Shown: positions 52,201 through 61,085, numbered from the stretch's first letter. The stretch is 64,000 bases of DNA from DATKPE01 sp035524335 (GCA_035524335.1 DATKPE010000041.1:11629-75628); one strand, 5' to 3'. Numbers and translations: made by a program. Notes: generated by a model from the letters alone, not told the origin.

Positions 52201-52472
52201 CCACGGGGGCGGGGGCGGTGGCCCGCCGCACGATCGGCTTCACCGTTCTGGGCGGCATGACCGCCGCCTCGACGCTGGCGATCTTCATCGTCCCGGTCCT
52301 GTTCGTCCTTATCACCAGGTTCTCGTACGGCGAAAAACTCCTGTCGTACCTGCGCGCGCATCACGACGAGCTGATGGAAAAAACGCGCCGGGTCGAGGCG
52401 CAGAACATCGATCCCGAGCTGGAATACGACATGCAGAAGTCGCGCGAGGAACATACCGCTCACGGGGCATGA
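49212..52472 (+). CDS. RND multidrug efflux permease, HAE-1 family (first copy)
   Basis: 1086 residues, AcrB-like with 12 membrane helices and two large periplasmic loops. MIANTFIKRPVTAIVIS is the first helix, D409-D410 in GIVVDDAIIVVEA and K946 in LAAKNAILIVEF form the proton relay, and VATPIEQQVNGTPGMEYMQS and the porter domains are clear. The C-terminal tail (about 40 residues) is charged. The stop overlaps the next RND gene as ATGA. The substrate cannot be deduced. Confidence 0.95.
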   Translation: MIANTFIKRPVTAIVISVVLVLTGVISILNSPVEQYPGITPPVVQVNGQFTGADAQTVEQTVATPIEQQVNGTPGMEYMQSNNTNNGLMSLNVTFNIGTDIDIATLDVQNRVSIATPLLPAAVSRLGLTVRAVNPRMLMMVSIFSPHGSHDVTFLDNYTNIFVQDAILRVPGVGSINRFTDDFSMRIWMNPEKMAAHNLTPGDVISALNAQNVQVAAGSAGVPPQQKTQIFELGILVNGRLSRVSDFENVIVKTVPATGELVYLKDVARVELGKFTFSSNSFVDGNRSSCLLIYQAPGSNALETANGVYAVLAQLKKSFPADVDYTVPFESVTVVKVSMNEVVGTLLMALGLVAIVVFLFLQNVRSTLIPVLAIPVSILGTFCFFIPLGFTINTLTMFGFVLAIGIVVDDAIIVVEAVQHYIDREGLSPKEATYQAMKDISAPVVAIALILAAVFVPVGFIPGIVGRLYQQFAITIAISVVLSAFVALSLTPALCTLLLKPTVRNRPAGSLTRFFNPFNSWFDRITANYSEGVRKSIAASRYVIIILICICAGALVLFKNKSTSFIPSEDDGNLYVTFQLAPAASTAQSVAVMNRLMSVIGTTPGVGHYAALSGLNVVTNATNSNCGTIFCQLKPWDDRKETDQKVPGIIRVLQDRIGEADIRNANIEVIQPSPIPGVGSTVGFSFQIEQRNTNDDLQAFEKVVDRFIAEAKNNPAIANPYTFFSAHTPNYNLAVNREKCGKLGVNIADVFTTIQAYMGSMYINDFTTYNRTFHVVVQADTAYRQFISDMDKYFVRNQAGGMVPLGTLISYTPTEAAPLISHFNIFRSAEINGSSPPGYSSTQTLAALRDIADRVLPEGYEYEYSGLSYEELQEGSTSLLIFIFSITFVFLFLAALYESWSVPFSVLLAVPIGAFGAILTLFCIPEITNNVYAQIGLITLIGLAAKNAILIVEFAKVRVDRGEELISSTLDAVRLRLRPIVMTSLAFILGVLPLAFATGAGAVARRTIGFTVLGGMTAASTLAIFIVPVLFVLITRFSYGEKLLSYLRAHHDELMEKTRRVEAQNIDPELEYDMQKSREEHTAHGA

Positions 52473-55400
52473 TCGCCAACACCTTCATCAAGCGGCCGGT
52501 CACGGCAATCGTCATCTCGCTGGTTCTGGTCATCTCCGGCCTCATCTGCATCACCCATCTGCCGGTCGATCAGTATCCCAACATCACGCCGCCGGCAGTC
52601 TCCGTCTCGGGCCAGTATACCGGCGCGGACGCGCAGACGGTGGAGCAAACCGTCGCCACGCCGATCGAGGAACAGGTGAACGGAACCCCGGGGATGGAAT
52701 ACATGCAGAGCACGAACACCAACAGCGGGAACGTCAACATCAACGTTACGTTTAACGTCGGCACGAACGTCCACATCGCGGCGCTCAACGTCCAGAACCG
52801 GGTCGGCATCGCGACGCCTCTGCTTCCCTCGGTGGTCAGCAAGCTGGGCCTCACCGTCCGGGCCCGGAATCCCAGCATGCTCATGCAGGTCGCGATCTTT
52901 TCCCCGCAGGGAACGCACGGCATCACCTTCCTCGATAATTACACCAGCATCTTCATCGAGGATGCCCTGCTCCGCGTCCCCGGCGTGGGGGACATCAACT
53001 CCCGGACGGACAATTTCAGCATGCGGATCTGGATGAATCCCGAACGGATGGCCGCCCACGGTCTGACACCGCAGGACGTCATCGCCGCGCTGAACGCCCA
53101 GAACGTGCAGGTGGCCGCGGGCTCCACCGGCTCCCCGCCCCAGGATCCCGCACAGATCTCCGAACTCGGCATTCTGGTCAAGGGCCAGCTCCGGACGACC
53201 GCCGATTTCGGCGACGTCGTCGTCAAGACCGTTCCGGCCACCGGCGAGCTTGTCTACCTCCGCGACGTCGCCCGGATCGAACTCGGCAAATTCACCTTTT
53301 CGAGCAATTCGTTCGTCGACGGGAAACGCGCATCGATCCTCATGATCTACCAGTCGCCGGGAAGCAACGCCCTGGAGACCGCCGACAACGTCTACGCAAC
53401 GCTCGCCCGGCTGAAAAAATCGTTTCCGGCCGACGTCGATTACGCCGTCCCGTTCGAAGCGATCACCATCATCCGGGAATCGATGAACGAGGTGATGGAC
53501 ACCCTCGTAAAGGCGCTCGGGCTGGTCGCTCTCGTCGTCTTCCTCTTCCTCCAGAACGTCCGGTCGACCCTGATCCCGATTCTGGCCATCCCCGTCTCGA
53601 TCCTGGGAACCTTCTGCTTCTTCATCCCGCTCGGTTTCACGATCAACACCCTCACGATGTTCGGCTTCGTCCTTGCGATCGGGATCGTCGTGGACGACGC
53701 CATCATCGTCGTCGAGGCCGTCCAGCATTATATCGACGCCGCCGGCATGACGCCGAAGGAAGCGACCTACCGGGCCATGAAGGACATCTCCGCCCCGGTC
53801 GTCGCCATCGCGCTGATTCTCGCTTCCGTCTTCGTGCCGGTCGGCTTCATTCCGGGCATCGTCGGACGTCTCTACCAGCAGTTCGCCATCACGATCGCCA
53901 TATCGGTCATCCTCTCGGCCTTCGTGGCGCTCTCGCTCACCCCGGCCCTCTGCACGCTCCTCCTCCGGCCGTCGACCCGGGGGGAACAGCGGACCGGCAG
54001 TGTCGTTGGCAGGTTCTTTGCCTGGTTCAACGCATGGTTCGGGCGGCGGACATCCCAGTATACTGCAGGCGTCCGGCGCTGTATCCACGGATCGAGATAC
54101 ATCGTCATTCTGCTCGCCTGCATCTGCATCGCAACCTTCCTGCTGTTCCGGGGCAAACCGTCGGGCTTCATACCGCCCGAAGACGGCGGGCGGCTCTACG
54201 TCACCTACCAGCTTCCGGAAGGATCCTCCACCACCCAGTCGGTCGGCGTGATCACAAAACTGATGCAGATCGTCGGGTCGACGCCGGGCGTCAATCACTA
54301 CTCCGCCCTCTCCGGCCTGAACATCCTGAACTCCGGCGCCACCTCCAACTGCGGCTCCATCTTCTGCATGCTCAAGCCGTGGGGAGAGCGGACCGATCCC
54401 GACCAGCAGATTCCCGGCATCCTCGATGTGATGAAGCGGCGGATCGTGGCCGCGGGGATCAAAAATGCCAACATCGTGGTCATCCCCCCTCCTCCCATCC
54501 GCGGCATCGGCCAGGCGGCGGGGTTCTCCTTCCAGATCGAGCAGGGGAACACCAGCGACGACGTCCATGCCTTCGAAAAGGTCGTCCACCGGTTCGTGGA
54601 CGAAGCCCACAAGGTTCCGGCCATCTCGACCGCCTTCAGCTATTACGGCGCGCACACGCCCAGCTACGATCTGACGCTCGACCGGGAGAAATGCCAGAAG
54701 CTCGGGGTGAGCATCTCCGAAGTCTTCACGACCATGCAGGCCTACATGGGAAGCCTCTTCGTCAACAACTTCACGCTCTACGACCGGACGTACCATGTGG
54801 TCGTCCAGGCGGACACCGCCTTCCGTGCGCTCATTTCGAACATGGACAAATACTACGTGCGGAATCAGGCCGGCGACATGCTCCCTCTCAGCACCCTCAT
54901 CAGTTACCGGGCGACGGAGGCGCCCCCGCTCGTCACCCATTTCAATATTTTCAGGTCGGCGGAGGTCGACGGTTCCACCCCCCCGGGCTACAGCACCGGC
55001 GAGGGGATCGACGCGATCCGGCAGACGGCCGCAAGGGTTCTGCCGCGCGGCTATACCTATGAATTCTCGGGCCTCAGCTACGAGGAGATCAAAGCCGGAT
55101 CGACCACCATCTACATCTTCATCTTCTCGATCACTTTCGTCTTCCTGTTTCTCGCCGCGCTGTACGAAAGCTGGTCGGTGCCGCTCTCCATCATGCTCGC
55201 CGTCCCGATCAGCGCCTTCGGCGCCATTCTCATGCTCTTCTGCATCCCGCGGCTCACGAACAATGTCTACGCGCAGATCGGCCTGATCACGCTGATCGGA
55301 TTATCGGCGAAGAACGCCATCCTCATCGTGGAATTCGCGAAGATCCGCGTCGACCGGGGAGAAGAACTCATCCGGTCGACCCTGGAAGCCGTCCGCCTCC

Positions 55401-55747
55401 GTCTCCGCCCGATCACCATGACCTCGCTCGCCTTCATCCTCGGCGTCCTCCCCCTCGCGTTTGCCACCGGCGCGGGAGCGACCGCCCGGAACACCATCGG
55501 ATTCACCGTCCTCGGCGGGATGCTCGCCGCCTCCAGCCTCGCCATCATCATCGTCCCGGTGCTCTTCGTTCTCATCACCCGCTTCTCCTACGGAGAACGG
55601 AAACTCGCCTCTCTGCAGGCGCACCACGAGGAATTGCTCGAAAAAGCCGCCAGGGTCGAACGCCAGAATATCGACCCGGAGCTGGAGTGGGAGATGAATC
55701 ACGGATTGCGAACAGACGCTCCCGCAGAGGGAGGCAGGGGAGGGTAA
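52469..55747 (+). CDS. RND multidrug efflux permease, HAE-1 family (second copy)
   Basis: 1092 residues, closely similar along its whole length to the preceding pump, including an almost identical first 17 residues, the paired Asp in GIVVDDAIIVVEA and the SAKNAILIVEFAK relay Lys. Differences concentrate in the porter loops (for example LPEGSSTTQSVGVITKLM against the other copy). Two RND genes behind one adaptor recall MdtABC/MuxABC, where the pumps form a heterotrimer, but here both copies are of the AcrB type. Confidence 0.95.
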   Translation: MIANTFIKRPVTAIVISLVLVISGLICITHLPVDQYPNITPPAVSVSGQYTGADAQTVEQTVATPIEEQVNGTPGMEYMQSTNTNSGNVNINVTFNVGTNVHIAALNVQNRVGIATPLLPSVVSKLGLTVRARNPSMLMQVAIFSPQGTHGITFLDNYTSIFIEDALLRVPGVGDINSRTDNFSMRIWMNPERMAAHGLTPQDVIAALNAQNVQVAAGSTGSPPQDPAQISELGILVKGQLRTTADFGDVVVKTVPATGELVYLRDVARIELGKFTFSSNSFVDGKRASILMIYQSPGSNALETADNVYATLARLKKSFPADVDYAVPFEAITIIRESMNEVMDTLVKALGLVALVVFLFLQNVRSTLIPILAIPVSILGTFCFFIPLGFTINTLTMFGFVLAIGIVVDDAIIVVEAVQHYIDAAGMTPKEATYRAMKDISAPVVAIALILASVFVPVGFIPGIVGRLYQQFAITIAISVILSAFVALSLTPALCTLLLRPSTRGEQRTGSVVGRFFAWFNAWFGRRTSQYTAGVRRCIHGSRYIVILLACICIATFLLFRGKPSGFIPPEDGGRLYVTYQLPEGSSTTQSVGVITKLMQIVGSTPGVNHYSALSGLNILNSGATSNCGSIFCMLKPWGERTDPDQQIPGILDVMKRRIVAAGIKNANIVVIPPPPIRGIGQAAGFSFQIEQGNTSDDVHAFEKVVHRFVDEAHKVPAISTAFSYYGAHTPSYDLTLDREKCQKLGVSISEVFTTMQAYMGSLFVNNFTLYDRTYHVVVQADTAFRALISNMDKYYVRNQAGDMLPLSTLISYRATEAPPLVTHFNIFRSAEVDGSTPPGYSTGEGIDAIRQTAARVLPRGYTYEFSGLSYEEIKAGSTTIYIFIFSITFVFLFLAALYESWSVPLSIMLAVPISAFGAILMLFCIPRLTNNVYAQIGLITLIGLSAKNAILIVEFAKIRVDRGEELIRSTLEAVRLRLRPITMTSLAFILGVLPLAFATGAGATARNTIGFTVLGGMLAASSLAIIIVPVLFVLITRFSYGERKLASLQAHHEELLEKAARVERQNIDPELEWEMNHGLRTDAPAEGGRGG

Positions 55748-55775
55748 ATCGGTCGGTTCCCGGGGAGCGAGATCC

Positions 55776-57443
55776 TCAGCCGCGGCCGGCCGCCGTCAGC
55801 TCGCGGGCCCGCGCCACCGCATCCTCCAGCCCGCCGCAGATGTTCTTCTCCCCGACGAGATCGTAGAGCCCCGCATTTGTGAGGGCGAACAGCGGCTGTT
55901 TGTGGATCCCCGAAATGATCAGGTGACTGCCGTGGTGAGAGAGCTGTCTGGCGAGATCCTCGATGACATGAAGGCCGGTTGCGTCGATCGAGAGGAGCTT
56001 CTGCGTCTCCAGAATGAGGACTTTCGGCCGCCGTTCCACCGCCCGGATCGCTTCGGTGAACTGATCCACCGCGCCGAAGAAGAGCGACCCGAAGATCTCG
56101 AACACCTCCACCCCGTCCGGCAGAGGCACCTTCATTCCGCCTTCGTCCTCCTCCCCCTCGTCCCGCAGGTCCTGGGTCAGGACATTCACCTGGCTGACCT
56201 GCGCCATCCGTCTGATGAAAAAGAGAGCCGACAGGATCACCCCGACCTGGATCGCCGCGGTCAGATCGACAAAGACGGTGAGGCCGAACGTCACGAGCAT
56301 GACCGCCACATCGCTCCGCGGGCTCCGGAAAATCTTGTGGAAGGAGCGCCATTCGCTCATGTTGTAGGCCACCACGATCAGGATCGCCGCGAGCGTGGCC
56401 ATCGGGATCATTGTCGCCCAGCGGCCGAGGGCAAGAAGGATCAGGAGCAGAACCACGGCGTGGATGATGCCGGTGACCGGGGTTTTTCCGCCGTTCCGGA
56501 TGTTCGTGGCCGTCCGGGCGATGGCGCCGGTGGCCGGTATGCCGCCGAATATCGGCGAAAGAATGTTCGCAGCCCCCTGCGCGATGAGTTCCATGTTCGG
56601 CCGGTGCCGGGAACGGATCATCCCGTCGGCCACCACCGCCGACAGGAGCGATTCAATCGCCCCGAGCATCGCGATGGTGATTGCGGGCGATACCACACCC
56701 CTCAGCGTATGCCAGGAGATATCGGGCAGGCTCGGCAGAGGGAGGGCGGTCGGAACGCTCCCGAACCGGGTGCCGATGGTATCGACCCGGAGACCGAACA
56801 GCTGTACCGCCGCGGTCACAAGGAGGATCGCGACGAGCGATCCCGGAATTCTGCGTGTGATCCGCGGCCAGATCAGCAGAATGGCGAGCGACGCCGCGCC
56901 GACACAAAGCGTGGTGACGTCGACCCCTCCGGCTGTTCGTCCGAACGCGATCCACTTCTCCACAAAGTCGGCGGGAAGCGTGCCGATCGGGAGGCCGAAA
57001 AAATCCTTCAGCTGGGAGGTGAAAATGATGAGAGCGATCCCGCTGGTAAAACCGACCGTCAGCGGATACGGAACGAATTTGAGAAGCGTCCCGAGTCTCG
57101 CGACCCCCATGGCGACGAGGAAAATCCCCGCGAGAAGCGTTGCCGCCGCCAGACCCGCATAGCCGTATGTCTGGACGATATGGTAGACGATGACGATGAA
57201 GGCGCCCGTCGGGCCGGCAATCTGCACCCTGCTCCCGCCCAGCGCCGAGACGACCACCCCGGCAATAATCGCGGTATAGATCCCCTGCTCCGGCTTTACC
57301 CCCGAGGCGATCGCGAACGCAATGGCCAGCGGCAGTGCCACAATACCGACGATCAGACCGGCGACAAGATCCGAAAGAAAGAGCTTCTTTGTGTATCCTT
57401 CACGGAATACGGTGACTATTTTGGGGGTGAATGTACTACTCAT
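55776..57443 (-). CDS. SulP/SLC26 family anion transporter with STAS domain
   Basis: 555 residues: a membrane domain of about 14 segments (about 20-420; DLVAGLIVGIVALPLAIAFAIASGVKPEQGIYTAIIAG and QIAGPTGAF are typical) and a cytoplasmic STAS domain (about 445-550; FEIFGSLFFGAVDQF, LLSIDATGLHVIEDL). The family carries sulfate, bicarbonate or dicarboxylates; no sulfur-assimilation gene is nearby, so the substrate is open. An acidic linker (EGEEDEGG) precedes the STAS domain. It converges on the RND operon. Confidence 0.93.
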   Translation of the reverse strand: MSSTFTPKIVTVFREGYTKKLFLSDLVAGLIVGIVALPLAIAFAIASGVKPEQGIYTAIIAGVVVSALGGSRVQIAGPTGAFIVIVYHIVQTYGYAGLAAATLLAGIFLVAMGVARLGTLLKFVPYPLTVGFTSGIALIIFTSQLKDFFGLPIGTLPADFVEKWIAFGRTAGGVDVTTLCVGAASLAILLIWPRITRRIPGSLVAILLVTAAVQLFGLRVDTIGTRFGSVPTALPLPSLPDISWHTLRGVVSPAITIAMLGAIESLLSAVVADGMIRSRHRPNMELIAQGAANILSPIFGGIPATGAIARTATNIRNGGKTPVTGIIHAVVLLLILLALGRWATMIPMATLAAILIVVAYNMSEWRSFHKIFRSPRSDVAVMLVTFGLTVFVDLTAAIQVGVILSALFFIRRMAQVSQVNVLTQDLRDEGEEDEGGMKVPLPDGVEVFEIFGSLFFGAVDQFTEAIRAVERRPKVLILETQKLLSIDATGLHVIEDLARQLSHHGSHLIISGIHKQPLFALTNAGLYDLVGEKNICGGLEDAVARARELTAAGRG

Positions 57444-57455
57444 GTATGAAATAAT

Positions 57456-57486
57456 GATTGAAATACTTCTGTTAGAGGATTGAAAT
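57456..57486 (-). promoter_or_regulatory. Direct repeat upstream of the SulP gene
   Basis: GATTGAAAT occurs at 57456-57464 and again at 57478-57486, an exact 9-base direct repeat with a 22-base period (two helical turns), and TGAAAT occurs a third time at 57447-57452. It lies in the only AT-rich stretch here, 13-43 bases before the SulP ATG (minus strand). A dimeric regulator site is a reasonable guess. Confidence 0.4.
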
Positions 57487-57502
57487 GATTATTCTTACCT
57501 GT

Positions 57503-58576
57503 TTATTTTGAAGAAGTTGAACGAGTTTTCTCATTCAACATTTCAAGAATTTTATCAGCAACATCGGCAGGTCTGAGCGTCAGCATACAGGGGAAAGTCC
57601 CGATCGGACAGGTTTTCCCGCCGTGGATCGAGCAGGGACGGCACGGTAGACCCTCTATTTCGAGGACGCGGTCGCCCGGATTCGTCGGACCGAAGCCGAA
57701 ACGGGGCACCGTCGCCCCGAAAATCGCCGCAATCCTCGTCCCGACCGCGCCGGCCAGATGCAAAGGAGCAGTATCGTTTGTCAATAAAAGCGTGCTCCGG
57801 CGGATAACCTCGGCGGACCCGAGAAAACTCAGCCTGCCGGCTGTATTGACTGCTCCCGCCGGTTCCGCCATAAGCCGGATCTGCTCGCAAAGCCCCGCAT
57901 CCTCTTTTCCGCCGATCAGAACGGTTCGCCACGATCGCCCGGAGAGAATTCTGATCACTTCCGCAAAATATTTGTCCGGCCACCGTTTCGTCTCCCAGAC
58001 ACTCCCGGGGGCGACGGTGATGAATGCCGTTTCGGGGGAAATTCCCGCTTCCGCCAGCACTTTCCCGGCCGTGCCGATCTCCTCCGCACCGGGATAGAGT
58101 TTTGCTGAAATAACATCTTGAACGGATATCCCTAACCCGCTTAATAATTGACAGTTACGTTTTATTTCATGAACTCCTCTGTCATACGATATTACACGAT
58201 TGAAGAGGAACCAACCGGCGCTCCGGTTGAAACCGACACGTATCGGAATGCGGGCGAGATATGGAAGGAGAGCGCTCCGGATCGACCGGTGCGGGACCAG
58301 GGCGGCTGTATACCGGTTTGAACGAATTCGCCGGAGCATTTTAAGGAATCCGGCCAAACCGCTGTCCCCTCCCCGCTTGTCGTAGACGATGATTTCACGG
58401 ATCGCGGGATGGTGCTCCGGAATCCCGGCCGCTGAAGGTATGACAATCATGTCGATCCCGGAGGCCGGCAATGCCCTCTTCAGCTCCTGCGCAAGGGGAA
58501 GCGTCAGCACCACGTCGCCCGGAAACGAGGTCTGCAGAATCAGGATCCGTCCGCCGGCTGGGGCCCCGGCGTTCAT
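57503..58576 (-). CDS. Glycosyltransferase family 9 (heptosyltransferase-like)
   Basis: 357 residues, GT-B fold. ILILQTSFPGDVVLTLPLAQ at the N-terminus, VAPGSVWETKRWPDKYF and LTNDTAPLHLAGAVGTRIAAIFGAT at the ADP-sugar site, and a C-terminal Cys cluster (CRPCSIHGGKTCPIGTFPC) match WaaF-type LPS core heptosyltransferases. The start ATG overlaps the acyltransferase stop (TAATG). A much longer upstream open frame is only the antisense-like reading of the neighbouring gene region. Likely role: LPS core assembly at the cytoplasmic face. Confidence 0.9.
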   Translation of the reverse strand: MNAGAPAGGRILILQTSFPGDVVLTLPLAQELKRALPASGIDMIVIPSAAGIPEHHPAIREIIVYDKRGGDSGLAGFLKMLRRIRSNRYTAALVPHRSIRSALLPYLARIPIRVGFNRSAGWFLFNRVISYDRGVHEIKRNCQLLSGLGISVQDVISAKLYPGAEEIGTAGKVLAEAGISPETAFITVAPGSVWETKRWPDKYFAEVIRILSGRSWRTVLIGGKEDAGLCEQIRLMAEPAGAVNTAGRLSFLGSAEVIRRSTLLLTNDTAPLHLAGAVGTRIAAIFGATVPRFGFGPTNPGDRVLEIEGLPCRPCSIHGGKTCPIGTFPCMLTLRPADVADKILEMLNEKTRSTSSK

Positions 58577-59460
58577 TACGGCGTCTCCTGCAGGTGTTTC
58601 CAGCGCCGGTGCATCCACTGCCAGTGGCCCGGATATCTCCGGATATACGCCTCCAGCACGGCGGTGTGCCGTGCGGTCAGAACCTCGAGGGCATCCGGCG
58701 CGGCCGGATCGATGTCCGACGTCGGAATATCCTCCAGCACGATCGCATAACTCCCGTCCGCCTGCCGGATGGTGAGCCCCATCTTGACGCTCGCACCGGT
58801 CTTGAGCGCGAACGCCGCCGGTCCCTGATGGGTCGCCACCTTCCGTCCGAAGAAATCGACGTATACCCCCTCTTTCGCGCCGCTCTGATCGGCCGCCAGG
58901 GCGACAACTCCCCCCTTCCGGAGCGTCGTGATGATCTCCCGGATCGCGATTCCCATCGGGACCACCCGGTTGCCGCGGAGACAGCGGATGCCGTTGATGA
59001 CGGCATCCACCATGGTATTCGACTGTGTCTGCACCACGACGGTGAACGGAACGCCGGAGAGGAAGGCTCCCGCGAAGGCGGTCAGCTCCCAGTTCCCGAA
59101 ATGGCCGGAAAGGAGAATGAGACCGCGGGGGTCGGCCGCCGCTTCCCGGACCTTTTCGCGGCAGTCGTAGCGAACCAGCCGGGCCATCCCCTCCCCGGTG
59201 AGATTCGGAAACCAGATGAACTCGCAGAGGGCGATACCGTAACTCCGGAACGCCTCGCGCGCGATCGCCCGCCGTTCGCTCTCCGTCTTTTCGGGGAAGG
59301 CATGCCGGAGATTGTCCAGGGCGATCCTCCGCCGCACGGAAAGCACGGCATAGGCGAACGCCCCGAGTCCGGCGCCCAGCCTCTGCGCCGATTTCAGCGG
59401 CAGAAGGAGGAGAATCCCCCGGACGCACAGAAACAGACCATACTCAAGCCGTTTGCCCAT
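58576..59460 (-). CDS. Lipid A late acyltransferase (LpxL/HtrB family)
   Basis: 294 residues with an N-terminal membrane helix and the acyltransferase core: LILLSGHFGNWELTA holds the H-x4-E catalytic motif, then VVVQTQSNTMVD, ALAADQSGAKEGVYVDFFG and HWQWMHRRWK. It adds a secondary acyl chain to a lipid A precursor. It is translationally coupled to the downstream GT9 gene and follows the GWxTD gene by 11 bases. Confidence 0.92.
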   Translation of the reverse strand: MGKRLEYGLFLCVRGILLLLPLKSAQRLGAGLGAFAYAVLSVRRRIALDNLRHAFPEKTESERRAIAREAFRSYGIALCEFIWFPNLTGEGMARLVRYDCREKVREAAADPRGLILLSGHFGNWELTAFAGAFLSGVPFTVVVQTQSNTMVDAVINGIRCLRGNRVVPMGIAIREIITTLRKGGVVALAADQSGAKEGVYVDFFGRKVATHQGPAAFALKTGASVKMGLTIRQADGSYAIVLEDIPTSDIDPAAPDALEVLTARHTAVLEAYIRRYPGHWQWMHRRWKHLQETP

Positions 59461-59471
59461 CGCCGTGCGGT

Positions 59472-60869
59472 TTATTTCGCCTTGTGTGCGTAATCTTCGA
59501 ACCAGTTCTCATCCTGAAACTCCGTGCGGGCGGTGGAATGAACCAGCTGAAAATTGGAAAGCCCGGTTTCATCCACAAAAACGAATATGATTCCCCCCTG
59601 CTGATCGTCGTAATGCCATATCTCGTACGGGGCGGCGTCCTGGGTGCTCGCGAAGTGCTCGATGTCGTTCGGCGGGCCGTACATGATATAGACCCTCCCC
59701 CGGTCGGTCCGCCATCCGGGCGTCCCGGGCGTTCCGTACGAATTCACGGCGTAGTCTACCCGCCGGAGGTATTCGTCGCGATAGGGATTCGTCTGGCGCG
59801 TCGAATCGGTCGAACGCCGGTCCCAGAATTCAGCCAGAAACTTCTGCCGGGCATGCAGGTCCGTCAGCTGGTTGAACTGCTCCTTTTCCTGTTCCGTGGC
59901 GAGGTAGGATGCCTCGTGAAATTCGAGAATGACCGCCGTGTCCGTCATCCCGTAAAACTGCAGGAAGCTGAGAGGTTCGCGGCCGCCCGCCAGCGTCGAG
60001 TCGGGGCGCGATCCGGGTTTGTAGACGTAAAATTTCTTGGAGCTCTGCGCCAGCACCCTGTTTCCCGTATCGATCAGGGTGGCGGTAAAATAGTAGGTCC
60101 CGCTCCTCACCGTGCCGATGTTCATCGTCCCGATTTCAACGCTCGCATTGTGTGAGCGCTGTTTCGGCTTGTCCTTCGACGTCATCTCACGCCCTGCCAC
60201 GTCGACCACCGCCGTGTGCAGTTTCACCGGGCTCTGGTCCGCTCCTCCTCCGATATTGTAGAGCTCCATATAGTAGTAGATGATCGGCAGTCCGCTCCCG
60301 TAGAGCCGCGCGGGGTTCGGTATGACCTCCAGCGTGTTCTTGTAAAAGGGGGAACGCCGGTTCTCCGACTGTTCGATCGTTGTGCAGAATTCTATGTCGC
60401 TGATCGCCGGCTTTCCGGCGGTGAAATCGATCGTCAGGGGGAGCGTCAGACTGTCGCCGCGCCGCGGCTGGAGCGCATCGACCGCGTTCAGGACCACGCT
60501 GTACACGCCCCGCCGCACGGCGAACCCCTCCAGCCCGATCAACTGCTGTACGCCGTGCATCCGCTCGGAATCGGCCAGGACATGCGGCACCCTCCATTCC
60601 CTCCTCAGAACGATCCCGGAATCGGTTCGGACGGTCAGCGTGAAGTTGGCCGTGCCGACATACCGGCCGGAATCGAGATCATACGTCAGGCTGTTTTCCC
60701 TGACCGCATAGGCAAGCTCGACGTACGCCTGGAGCGAATCACCGTAATAGCGGGAAATATCCGCCGAGATCTGGAAATCGCCCCGGCCGGGAATTCCCGA
60801 TCTGATCTGGGATACAGCACTCCCCGGAATCTGAAGGAATGCCAGAAAAGCCAGTAGAACTGATTTCAT
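59472..60869 (-). CDS. GWxTD domain-containing secreted protein
   Basis: 465 residues with a signal peptide (MKSVLLAFLAFLQIPGSAVS). The C-terminal domain (about 320-465) has the family signature GWRTDRGRVYIMYGPPNDIEH, and the WxYDDQQGGIIFVFVD strand. The N-terminal region is beta-rich. The function of GWxTD proteins is not established; location before LPS genes suggests an envelope role. Promoter candidate upstream. Confidence 0.88.
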   Translation of the reverse strand: MKSVLLAFLAFLQIPGSAVSQIRSGIPGRGDFQISADISRYYGDSLQAYVELAYAVRENSLTYDLDSGRYVGTANFTLTVRTDSGIVLRREWRVPHVLADSERMHGVQQLIGLEGFAVRRGVYSVVLNAVDALQPRRGDSLTLPLTIDFTAGKPAISDIEFCTTIEQSENRRSPFYKNTLEVIPNPARLYGSGLPIIYYYMELYNIGGGADQSPVKLHTAVVDVAGREMTSKDKPKQRSHNASVEIGTMNIGTVRSGTYYFTATLIDTGNRVLAQSSKKFYVYKPGSRPDSTLAGGREPLSFLQFYGMTDTAVILEFHEASYLATEQEKEQFNQLTDLHARQKFLAEFWDRRSTDSTRQTNPYRDEYLRRVDYAVNSYGTPGTPGWRTDRGRVYIMYGPPNDIEHFASTQDAAPYEIWHYDDQQGGIIFVFVDETGLSNFQLVHSTARTEFQDENWFEDYAHKAK

Positions 60870-60964
60870 GCGAAGCCGTGTCGTCCTGTCTGTACGTCGT
60901 TCTTTATGCCGCCTGTTCTCTCTCCGCGCGGTTCGATAACCGAGTCACCTCTGCGGATCTGTAT

Positions 60965-60993
60965 AACGTATTAAAATTGTGGTGGAAATGCAA
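60965..60993 (-). promoter_or_regulatory. Candidate promoter of the GWxTD-lpxL-GT9 unit
   Basis: On the minus strand TTGCAT (60993-60988) and TACGTT (60970-60965) are 17 bases apart in an AT-rich stretch, about 95 bases before the ATG at 60869. The -10 is imperfect. The rest of 60870-61050 shows no gene. Confidence 0.35.
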
Positions 60994-61050
60994 AAAATAC
61001 GGCTCTCAGGATCGATTGCTGCGGTTGATCTCATCTGACACGCGAGGAAC

Positions 61051-61085
61051 AAATAAAAAGGGCACCCCGGTTGCCCGGGGTGCCC
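61051..61085 (-). terminator. Intrinsic terminator of the large secreted-protein gene
   Basis: GGGCACCCCGG (61060-61070) and CCGGGGTGCCC (61075-61085) form a perfect 11-bp stem with a four-base loop; on the minus strand it is followed by TTTTTATTT. It stands 31 bases after the stop at 61117. Confidence 0.93.

Noticed and set aside
48900..54940. Very long open frames antisense to the adaptor and RND genes
   Set aside because: They are extremely rich in Arg, Asp, Glu and His, lack any domain, and mirror the strong third-position GC bias of the real genes on the plus strand.
55776..57443. STAS domain of the SulP protein as part of the partner-switching module
   Set aside because: It is fused to a transporter, lies over 10 kb away in another transcript, and STAS domains are normal in SulP proteins.
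57503..59428. Reading the glycosyltransferase as a 641-residue protein
   Set aside because: The extra N-terminal part is frame-shifted reading of the LpxL-like gene and is Arg/Gly-rich without structure; the true ATG overlaps the lpxL stop.
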